Positions 57,176 through 64,000 of a stretch of 64,000 nucleotides of DNA are shown here, piece after piece. The notes beneath the pieces were generated by a model. It searched no databases. It saw only the letters and a program-made list of their open reading frames with translations, and was not told where the DNA came from. The stretch is from assembly GCA_016190825.1 (NCBI GenBank), contig JACPPV010000024.1, forward strand, positions 1-64,000. The letters are read 5' to 3'. This stretch comes from Chloroflexota bacterium (GTDB lineage: Bacteria > Chloroflexota > Dehalococcoidia > Dehalococcoidales > UBA2162). The translations under genes were made by a program, and so were the position numbers. Every line of letters begins with the position of its first letter. Position 1 is the stretch's first letter.

Positions 57176-57832
57176 GTGGAACTACCGGTTTATACCGTCA
57201 GCGGAGAGGTTGTTGACCACATTGAAGTCAGCGATTACGTCTTTGGCGCGACCTTTAATCAGGCGGTAGTGCACCAGGCACTCACCGCTCAACTGGCTAA
57301 CGCGCGTCAGGGAACAGCCAGCACCAAGACCAGGGGAATGGTTTCGGGCAGTTCACGGAAACTTTATGCCCAGAAACATACCGGGCGCGCCCGGGCCGGC
57401 GATATTAAGTCGCCTCTGCGGCGAGGTGGCGGCATCGTTTTTGGACCTCATCCGCGGGACTATCGTCAGACATTACCGAAGAAGATGCGGCGCATGGCTA
57501 TCCGCTGCCTGCTCTCAGCAAAGGCACGAGATGGCGAAATAACAACGTTGCAGGAACTCAGCCTCGCCGAGCCAAAGACGAAGGAGATGGCGCGCATACT
57601 TGCGGCGCTCGGAGCTGGTTTATCAGCGCTGGTGGTGACTACACAACCTTCGGAAAATCTAATAAAATCAACACGTAACATAGCCGGAGTAAAACTAACG
57701 CCAGCCCGCCTGCTTAATGTGGTCGACCTCCTTAACCATGAGAAATTGATAATGACGGTAGATGCTGCACGTGAGGTGGACGAGCTGTGGGCGGACAAAC
57801 TGGCGGCAGGAGCAGGCAATGCAACTGCATGA
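57176..57832 (+). CDS. rplD: 50S ribosomal protein L4
   Basis: 'LANARQGTASTKTRGMVSGSSRKLYAQKHTGRARAGDIKSPLRRGGGIVFGPHPRDY'. Confidence 0.97.
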   Translation: MELPVYTVSGEVVDHIEVSDYVFGATFNQAVVHQALTAQLANARQGTASTKTRGMVSGSSRKLYAQKHTGRARAGDIKSPLRRGGGIVFGPHPRDYRQTLPKKMRRMAIRCLLSAKARDGEITTLQELSLAEPKTKEMARILAALGAGLSALVVTTQPSENLIKSTRNIAGVKLTPARLLNVVDLLNHEKLIMTVDAAREVDELWADKLAAGAGNATA

Positions 57833-58109
57833 GATATTGAAGCGGCCGCTGATTACGGAAAAACACGCCAGCGAGCAGAGTGCAGGAAAATACGCCTTTG
57901 AGGTAGGCATCACCGCCACCAAAAACCAGATCAAGCAGGCGGTGGAAAAGGCTTTTAGCGTGACGGTGACGGCGGTAAACGTATCCCGCGTCCCCGGGAA
58001 GAGCAAGCGATACGGCCGGCGGCTGGTTCCGCCCCGCCCGTGGAAAAAGGCGATCGTCACCCTGAAGCCCGGGGACAGCATCGAAATTTTCGCGGGCTCA
58101 CAGGTTTGA
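57819..58109 (+). CDS. rplW: 50S ribosomal protein L23
   Basis: '[42 protein letters not shown]'. Confidence 0.97.
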   Translation: MQLHEILKRPLITEKHASEQSAGKYAFEVGITATKNQIKQAVEKAFSVTVTAVNVSRVPGKSKRYGRRLVPPRPWKKAIVTLKPGDSIEIFAGSQV

Positions 58110-58125
58110 TGAAAGAGGTCTTGAA

Positions 58126-58953
58126 GTGGCAATAAAGGTATACCGTCCAACTACGCCAAGCCGGCGAGGAATGACCGGCGCTACTTTTGAAGAGATCACA
58201 AAAGATAAGCCGGAAAAGTCTCTGGTACTGCCCCTGAAGAAGATGTCCGGGCGTAACAATCAGGGACGGATTACGGTGCGGCACCGCGGAGGCGGTGCGA
58301 AGCAAAAGCTACGGCAGCTGGACTTCAAGAGGGATAAGATTGGTATTCCGGGGCGGGTGCAGGCGATTGAATATGACCCTAACCGTACGGCCAGGATCGC
58401 CCTTGTTTATTATGTTGACGGGGAAAAGCGCTATATTCTGGCGCCGCAGGGACTGCGCGTTAATGACGCTATTATGTCCGGTCCTGAGGCTGAGCCGAAA
58501 CCGGGGAATACCTTGCCCTTGAGCTTGATACCGAGCGGCACTTTAATACACAATATAGAGTTGGAAAAGGGAAAGGGCGGGCAGATGGTGCGGAGCGCCG
58601 GCAGCGCAGCCCAGTTGATGGCAAAAGAGGGTGACTACGCGTTGCTACGGCTGCCCTCTGGCGAGATGAGGAGGGTCCGTATTGAATGCTCTGCCACCAT
58701 CGGGCAGATAGGTAATCTGGATCACCAGGGAATTAAGCTAGGTAAGGCCGGACGGCGCCGGTGGCTGGGCTGGAGGCCGGAAGTTAGAGGCTCAGCGATG
58801 ACACCGCGGGACCATCCCCACGGAGGCGGTGAGGGCCGCTCGCCGATCGGTCTACCCGGTCCCAAGACCCCCTGGGGAAAGCCAGCGTTAGGCTACAGGA
58901 CTCGTAAGGGAAAGGCCTCAGACAGGCTGATCGTGAAACGGCGGAGAGGTTAA
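58126..58953 (+). CDS. rplB: 50S ribosomal protein L2
   Basis: '[20 protein letters not shown]', '[23 protein letters not shown]'. Confidence 0.98.
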   Translation: MAIKVYRPTTPSRRGMTGATFEEITKDKPEKSLVLPLKKMSGRNNQGRITVRHRGGGAKQKLRQLDFKRDKIGIPGRVQAIEYDPNRTARIALVYYVDGEKRYILAPQGLRVNDAIMSGPEAEPKPGNTLPLSLIPSGTLIHNIELEKGKGGQMVRSAGSAAQLMAKEGDYALLRLPSGEMRRVRIECSATIGQIGNLDHQGIKLGKAGRRRWLGWRPEVRGSAMTPRDHPHGGGEGRSPIGLPGPKTPWGKPALGYRTRKGKASDRLIVKRRRG

Positions 58954-58961
58954 GTAGAAAT

Positions 58962-59240
58962 ATGTCAAGATCAACAAAAAAAGGGCCGGCGCTTGATGCA
59001 AAGTTAATGAAGAAGGTAGAGGCGCTGAACCGGTCCGGGCAGAAAACTGTAATCAAGACATGGTCGCGCTGGTCAACCATTGCGCCGGAAATGGTAGGAT
59101 TGACTATCGGCGTGCATGATGGACGGCGCCATGTGCCCGTTTTTGTCACGGAAAACATGGTGGGACACCGGCTAGGTGAGTTTGCGCCAACCAGGACATT
59201 CCGCGGGCACACGGCGAAGGTGGAAAAGGCAGCCGCATAG
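58962..59240 (+). CDS. rpsS: 30S ribosomal protein S19
   Basis: '[23 protein letters not shown]', '[20 protein letters not shown]'. Confidence 0.98.
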   Translation: MSRSTKKGPALDAKLMKKVEALNRSGQKTVIKTWSRWSTIAPEMVGLTIGVHDGRRHVPVFVTENMVGHRLGEFAPTRTFRGHTAKVEKAAA

Positions 59241-59283
59241 ATGCGGGAAGAGTCTTCAAGGCACAGACAAGGCAGGATTTGCA

Positions 59284-59622
59284 ATGGAAATACGAGCACA
59301 AGCTAAAAATACGGGGATTTCACCACGGAAAGTGCGCCTCGTCATTAATCTGGTAAGAGGCAAGAAGGTGGATGAAGCGCTAAATATGCTTCGGTTTGTA
59401 CCCACGCCCACGGCCAAAACGGTTGCCAAGGTGATAAAATCCGCCGCGGCTAATGCCGAGAATACCTTGCAACTGTCACCTTCAGACTTGAAAATCGCCA
59501 CTATTTACGCCGACGGTGCGCCAATGCTGAAGCGATATCAACCAAGGGCCAGGGGACGGGCATCCCCGGTGCTGAAGCGCTCAAGCCACATTACCGTCGT
59601 AGTTGCGGAACAGGAGAGATAA
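59284..59622 (+). CDS. rplV: 50S ribosomal protein L22
   Basis: '[34 protein letters not shown]', '[25 protein letters not shown]'. Confidence 0.98.
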   Translation: MEIRAQAKNTGISPRKVRLVINLVRGKKVDEALNMLRFVPTPTAKTVAKVIKSAAANAENTLQLSPSDLKIATIYADGAPMLKRYQPRARGRASPVLKRSSHITVVVAEQER

Positions 59623-60656
59623 TGGGACATAAGGTTCATCCCCTTGGTTTTCGCCTGGGTGTCATCCGGGATTGGCAATCCAGGTGGTATGCCGATAGGC
59701 ATTTTGCCGAGTTCCTGGAAGAAGATCTGAAGCTGCGCAAGGCGATCAGCGAAAGATATGCTGAGGCGGCCATTTCTGCCGTGGACATCGAGCGGCAGAC
59801 AAACCAGGTGACGGTAACAATCCGCACTGCCCGGCCGGGCATAGTCATCGGACGGGGCGGGCAACGGGTTGATGAGGCCCGGCGTTCCATGGAGCGGCTG
59901 ATCGGGAAAAGGGTCCAACTGAACATCCAGGAGGTCCAACAGCCGGAGACTGACGCCACATTGGTGGCAAAGTCCATCGCGGAGCAACTGGAGAGGCGTA
60001 TCGCCTACCGGCGTGCAATGAAGCAGGCTGTGGTGCGGGCGATACAGGCCGGGGCAAAGGGGGCAAGGGTCAACTGCGCCGGAAGATTGGGCGGGGCCGA
60101 AATAGCACGCCGCCTGAACATGCATGAGGGGCGAGTACCTTTACACACTTTACGGGCGGATATTGACTACGGATTTACCGAGGCACGCACGGTTATGGGA
60201 CGCATCGGAGTGAAAGTCTGGATATATAAGGGCGACATCTTGCCCCAGGCGAAAGTTGCCGCGCAGGCGGCTGAAGCAGTGGCGCAGCCGGCGGCTGCAC
60301 CCATTGTTGAGGCTACCCCGGTTGCCGAGGCCGTGGCTTCAGCCGTGGCCGAAGCCGCAGTAGTAACTGCGCCAGCTCCCGAAGCTGCGCCGGAGACTGT
60401 ACCGGCGTCCGAGACAGAAGCGCAACCGGTAGAAGAAAAGCCGGCTCCGGTAAGAAGAAGGAGAACACGGGCTGCCGCCGCTTCCGAGGCGCCAGTAGCA
60501 CCCGCCGCAGGAGATGAAGCCGCGCCGCCGGCAGCGGAGGAAAAGCCGGCTCCGGTAAGAAGAAGGAGAACACGGGCTGCCGCTGCGCCATCGGAGACGC
60601 CCGCAGCTGAGACGGAGACACTGCCTACATCAGGAGAGAAAAATGCTTCAACCTAA
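59622..60656 (+). CDS. rpsC: 30S ribosomal protein S3 with a long Ala/Pro/Glu/Arg-rich C-terminal tail
   Basis: '[24 protein letters not shown]'; KH domain '[21 protein letters not shown]'; core ends near '[11 protein letters not shown]'. Confidence 0.97.
   Translation: MGHKVHPLGFRLGVIRDWQSRWYADRHFAEFLEEDLKLRKAISERYAEAAISAVDIERQTNQVTVTIRTARPGIVIGRGGQRVDEARRSMERLIGKRVQLNIQEVQQPETDATLVAKSIAEQLERRIAYRRAMKQAVVRAIQAGAKGARVNCAGRLGGAEIARRLNMHEGRVPLHTLRADIDYGFTEARTVMGRIGVKVWIYKGDILPQAKVAAQAAEAVAQPAAAPIVEATPVAEAVASAVAEAAVVTAPAPEAAPETVPASETEAQPVEEKPAPVRRRRTRAAAASEAPVAPAAGDEAAPPAAEEKPAPVRRRRTRAAAAPSETPAAETETLPTSGEKNAST
60435..60478 (+). repeat. 44-bp perfect direct repeat in rpsC tail, copy 1
   Basis: GAAAAGCCGGCTCCGGTAAGAAGAAGGAGAACACGGGCTGCCGC. 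Confidence 0.95.
60540..60583 (+). repeat. 44-bp perfect direct repeat in rpsC tail, copy 2
   Basis: Identical to 60435-60478, offset 105 bp (in frame). Confidence 0.95.
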
Positions 60657-61092
60657 ACGGGTAAAATACCGCAAGTCATTGAAAGGTCATCTTCGCGGCA
60701 AGGCACACGCCGGCAACGCCGTCACCTTCGGTGATTTTGGTTTGCAGGCGCTGGAATCTGCCCGGCTGACTGACCGCCAGATTGAGGCAGCGAGACGGGC
60801 GATCACTCATCACGTCCGCCGCGGCGGCAATGTCTGGGTACGTATTTTTCCTGATAAGCCGATCACCAAAAAAGCGGCGGAAACACGGATGGGTTCTGGG
60901 AAAGGTGCCCATGACCACTGGGTGGCAGTGGTCAGGACGGGACACATCCTCTTTGAAATGGGGGGAGTCAGCGAGGACACCGCCCGGGAAGCCATGCGTC
61001 TGGCCTCGAACAAACTGCCCATAGATACCAAGTTCACCACCAGAGAGGTGCTGGAGATGGGCGGTCAGGCGGAAACGGGGGTGTCAAGTTGA
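60643..61092 (+). CDS. rplP: 50S ribosomal protein L16
   Basis: '[21 protein letters not shown]', '[28 protein letters not shown]'. Confidence 0.98.
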   Translation: MLQPKRVKYRKSLKGHLRGKAHAGNAVTFGDFGLQALESARLTDRQIEAARRAITHHVRRGGNVWVRIFPDKPITKKAAETRMGSGKGAHDHWVAVVRTGHILFEMGGVSEDTAREAMRLASNKLPIDTKFTTREVLEMGGQAETGVSS

Positions 61093-61286
61093 AGGTGGCA
61101 GAAATGCGCGCCCTCAATGCCGCAGAATTGAGCAGGCAGTTGGAGACGGCGCAAAAAGAACTGCTTGATCTGCATTTCCGCCTGGAAACCAAGCAATTAG
61201 TTAACAGCTGCGAGATTCGCCGGGTGAGAAAAGACATCGCCCGCATGAGAACAATCTTACGGGAAAGAGAATTAACTCTGAGGTAG
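61089..61286 (+). CDS. rpmC: 50S ribosomal protein L29
   Basis: '[56 protein letters not shown]'. Confidence 0.96.
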   Translation: MKVAEMRALNAAELSRQLETAQKELLDLHFRLETKQLVNSCEIRRVRKDIARMRTILRERELTLR

Positions 61287-61287
61287 G

Positions 61288-61578
61288 TTGGAATTCTTGG
61301 AAACAAAACATAAGAGCAAGGTCGGCCGGGTCGTCAGTAATAAAATGCAGAAGACGGTCGTCGTGGCAGTAGACACCGCCAGGCACCATCCGTTATACCG
61401 GAAAACACTGAGAAGGATAGTGAAATACAAGGCTGATACCGGCGGAAGAGAGTGCGGCATGGGGGATATTGTGCGGATTGTGGAAACCCGCCCGATTTCC
61501 AAAGACAAACGCTGGCGGGTGGCTGAGATAGTGACAAAGAAAGAGGCAGCGGTCATCCAGCCAACAGAGGTAACTTAG
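61288..61578 (+). CDS. rpsQ: 30S ribosomal protein S17
   Basis: 'KVGRVVSNKMQKTVVVAVDTARHHPLYRKTLRRIVKYKAD'. Confidence 0.97.
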   Translation: MEFLETKHKSKVGRVVSNKMQKTVVVAVDTARHHPLYRKTLRRIVKYKADTGGRECGMGDIVRIVETRPISKDKRWRVAEIVTKKEAAVIQPTEVT

Positions 61579-61599
61579 GTTCAATTTGGGGGAAGTTGC

Positions 61600-61968
61600 G
61601 TGATTCAACAATATTCGCGGCTCAAAGTTGCAGACAATACCGGCGCAAGGCAGCTAATGTGTATTGGCGTGCTGGGAGGCACCGATCGGAGGTATGCCAG
61701 GCTCGGTGATGTCGTGGTCGCCTCAGTAAAGAAAGCAGTGCCCGGCGGCGTGGTAAAGAAGGGTGATGTAGTCCGGGCGGTAATCATCCGCACCACCAAT
61801 CCATACCGGCGGCCGGACGGCTCTTACATACGATTCGATGAGAATGCCGCAGTCATTCTTGCCGAGCGGGGCAATCCGCAAGGCACTCGGATCTTTGGCC
61901 CGGTGGCCCGGGAACTGAGGGAAAAACAGTTTACCAAGATTATTTCTCTGGCGCCAGAGGTGCTGTAA
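61600..61968 (+). CDS. rplN: 50S ribosomal protein L14
   Basis: '[27 protein letters not shown]', '[24 protein letters not shown]'. Confidence 0.98.
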   Translation: MIQQYSRLKVADNTGARQLMCIGVLGGTDRRYARLGDVVVASVKKAVPGGVVKKGDVVRAVIIRTTNPYRRPDGSYIRFDENAAVILAERGNPQGTRIFGPVARELREKQFTKIISLAPEVL

Positions 61969-62003
61969 TTGAAGTCCGGCGGGATTTTTGGGGTTTATGA
62001 ACG

Positions 62004-62315
62004 ATGAAGATTAGAAAAGGCGACACGGTACTGGTTATAGCTGGCAAGGACCGGGGGAAAAAGGGCACGGTACGCGCTTCCTATATAAAAAGTGACCGCG
62101 TGCTGGTAGATGGGGTGAACTTCATAAAGAAGCACGTCAAGGCTGTCCGCGAGGTGCGGCAGGCCGGTATTATTGAGCGGGAGGCGCCGATCGACGTTTC
62201 AAACGTCATGCTGCTGTGCAATAAGTGCAATCATCCAACGCGTGCCGGGATCCGTTTCCTAGAAGGCGGCAAAAAGGTGCGTTTTTGCCATGTCTGCGGC
62301 GAGGTGATAGACTAG
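62004..62315 (+). CDS. rplX: 50S ribosomal protein L24
   Basis: 'MKIRKGDTVLVIAGKDRGKKGTV', 'GVNFIKKHVK'. Confidence 0.98.
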   Translation: MKIRKGDTVLVIAGKDRGKKGTVRASYIKSDRVLVDGVNFIKKHVKAVREVRQAGIIEREAPIDVSNVMLLCNKCNHPTRAGIRFLEGGKKVRFCHVCGEVID

Positions 62316-62858
62316 ATGTCACAGTTAAGGGATAAATATCAGAAAGAGGTAATGGCGGCGCTCAAGGAGCGCTACGGCTACCAGAATATCATGCAGGTCC
62401 CCCGCCTGGAGAAAGTGGTCTTGAACATCGGCATGGGAGAGGCCATCACCAATGCCAAGGCGCTGGAAGCAGCCGAGCGGGACCTGGCAACGATAACGGG
62501 GCAGCATGCGGTAACTACCCGGGCCCGGAGGTCAATCTCCGCCTTTCGTTTGAGAGCGGGGATGCCGATAGGGCTGAAGGTTACTTTGCGTGGCCAGCGG
62601 ATGTACGATTTCGTGGATAAGCTGGTCAATGCTGTGCTGTGCCGGATCCGTGATTTTCAGGGAATTCCGAGAGACTCTTTTGACGGTAGAGGCAACTACA
62701 CCATGCCCGTCCGCGAACAGACCGTATTCCCGGAAATTGAGCTGGAAAAGGTCGACCGCCTGCGCGGTTTGGAGATAACATTTGTAACTACGGCGAAGAC
62801 GGATGAAGAAGGCCGGACCCTGCTTGAACTGATGGGCATGCCTTTTTCCAAGGAGTGA
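62316..62858 (+). CDS. rplE: 50S ribosomal protein L5
   Basis: '[38 protein letters not shown]', '[17 protein letters not shown]'. Confidence 0.98.
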   Translation: MSQLRDKYQKEVMAALKERYGYQNIMQVPRLEKVVLNIGMGEAITNAKALEAAERDLATITGQHAVTTRARRSISAFRLRAGMPIGLKVTLRGQRMYDFVDKLVNAVLCRIRDFQGIPRDSFDGRGNYTMPVREQTVFPEIELEKVDRLRGLEITFVTTAKTDEEGRTLLELMGMPFSKE

Positions 62859-62860
62859 TC

Positions 62861-63046
62861 ATGGCGAAGAAATCTGAAATAGCCAAATGGATGCGTCCTG
62901 CCAAGTACGGCGTTCAGCAGCACAATCGATGCCATCAGTGCGGCAGGCCGCACGGATACATACGTCTTTTTGGCTTATGCCGGATTTGCTTTCGCCGGCT
63001 GGCGCTGGCCGGCCAGATCCCCGGAGTGAGAAAGTCAAGCTGGTAG
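62861..63046 (+). CDS. rpsZ: 30S ribosomal protein S14, type Z (zinc-binding)
   Basis: '[38 protein letters not shown]' with four Cys. Confidence 0.96.
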   Translation: MAKKSEIAKWMRPAKYGVQQHNRCHQCGRPHGYIRLFGLCRICFRRLALAGQIPGVRKSSW

Positions 63047-63073
63047 CCAGCAATGTTTTCTGAGGGAGATAAA

Positions 63074-63472
63074 GTGACTGTTTCTGACCCGATAGCTGAC
63101 ATGTTGACAAGAATACGTAACGCCGTGATGGCGCGGCATGATTCCGTGCTTGTGCCCACCTCGAAGGTGAAACTTGCCATCGCCAAAGTACTGAAAGAGG
63201 ACGGCTTTATCAGCGATTTTGACGTGGTAAAAGATAAGGCACAACGGATGATCAAGATACAGTTGAAATACAGTGGCAGAAACCAGCCCGTTCTATCCGG
63301 CATAAAACGGGTTAGTAAGCCGGGAATGAGGGTCTACGTTGGGCGGGGCGAGATCCCGCGCGTAGCTGGTGGCCTGGGCATCGCGGTTGTTTCAACACCG
63401 AAGGGCGTGATGACTGGCCTGCAAGCCTGGCGCCAGGGAACCGGCGGTGAACTACTGTGCTACGTATGGTAA
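63074..63472 (+). CDS. rpsH: 30S ribosomal protein S8
   Basis: '[29 protein letters not shown]', '[33 protein letters not shown]'; GTG 63074 preferred. Confidence 0.97.
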   Translation: MTVSDPIADMLTRIRNAVMARHDSVLVPTSKVKLAIAKVLKEDGFISDFDVVKDKAQRMIKIQLKYSGRNQPVLSGIKRVSKPGMRVYVGRGEIPRVAGGLGIAVVSTPKGVMTGLQAWRQGTGGELLCYVW

Positions 63473-63493
63473 ATATCCACAGGAGCAAAGCCA

Positions 63494-64000
63494 ATGTCTA
63501 GAATCGGACGAATGCCAATACCGGTACCCGGGGGGGTAACGGTAACCATAGCTGATAATACCGTGACAGTGAAAGGGCCCAAAGGCGAGTTGCAGCGCCG
63601 CCTGAACCCGGAGATACAGGTAACCCTGGAGGACAACGCGGTAAAGGTGACGCGTTCCGACGACGGACGGCTGAGCCGCTCCTTACATGGTTTGACGCGC
63701 ACACTGGTTGCCAATATGGTGCAGGGTGTAACCCAGGGCTTCACCAGGGACCTTGAGATTACCGGGGTAGGCTACCGTGCTGAAAAGGCCGGCGATAAAC
63801 TGGTAATGCGGCTGGGTTTTTCCCATCCGGTGGAGGTGACCCCCATGCCGGGGACATCCCTGGCGGTGGAAGCAAATACCAGGATAAAGGTATCCGGGAT
63901 AGATAAGGAAGCAGTCGGTGAGATGGCGGCGCGGATTCGAGCGATACGTCCACCGGACGTGTACCGGGCCAAAGGCATCAAATACGCTGATGAAATAATG
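63494..64000 (+). CDS. rplF: 50S ribosomal protein L6 (3' end outside window)
   Basis: 'MSRIGRMPIPVPGGVTVTIADNTVTVKGPKGELQRRL', 'RPPDVYRAKGIKYADE'; no stop before the window edge. Confidence 0.97.
   Translation, partial: MSRIGRMPIPVPGGVTVTIADNTVTVKGPKGELQRRLNPEIQVTLEDNAVKVTRSDDGRLSRSLHGLTRTLVANMVQGVTQGFTRDLEITGVGYRAEKAGDKLVMRLGFSHPVEVTPMPGTSLAVEANTRIKVSGIDKEAVGEMAARIRAIRPPDVYRAKGIKYADEIM

Noticed and set aside
60270-60656. Repetitive rpsC tail considered as a CRISPR-like or mobile repeat
   Set aside because: The repeat is in frame, coding and limited to two copies.

Overview
The 64 kb window looks chromosomal and is most consistent with a Chloroflexota (Dehalococcoidia-like) genome; that assignment is inferred from gene content and order only. 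Left to right it contains: (1) an MFS transporter 3' end, gene relics (frameshifted subtilase, multicopper-oxidase fragment), a URO-D family protein and a two-component cluster (HTH-REC regulator, PDZ histidine kinase, REC protein lacking the phospho-acceptor Asp); (2) a patatin-like lipase and a cluster of secreted/surface proteins (including DUF11-type repeats) with long 5' leaders that share sequence and structure; (3) a type IV pilus locus (pilin, pilB, pilC, three pseudopilin-like genes, pilO-like, a PilM-PilN fusion, pilT) interleaved with LuxR-type and degenerate response regulators; (4) leuB-cimA, a UbiE-like methyltransferase, a PadR regulator with two half-size ABC exporters, 6-phosphofructokinase and a GT2; (5) a compact aroF-aroB-aroD-aroE-aroK-aroA-aroC-pheA operon; (6) the str-S10-spc ribosomal protein cluster from rpsL to a truncated rplF. 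The strongest unannotated signal is a complete classical attenuator in front of the aro operon: promoter, 29-aa leader peptide MISNRTPQYRYYYYFAFAERTGCAWGVAA, competing 1:2 and 2:3 helices, and a terminator hairpin. The second strongest is a family of structured leaders (CCC-GGTYGA-GGG hairpin, remote perfect Shine-Dalgarno AAGGAGGTG, shared 35-bp upstream element) preceding secreted-protein and pilin genes. No tRNA, rRNA or CRISPR array was recognised.
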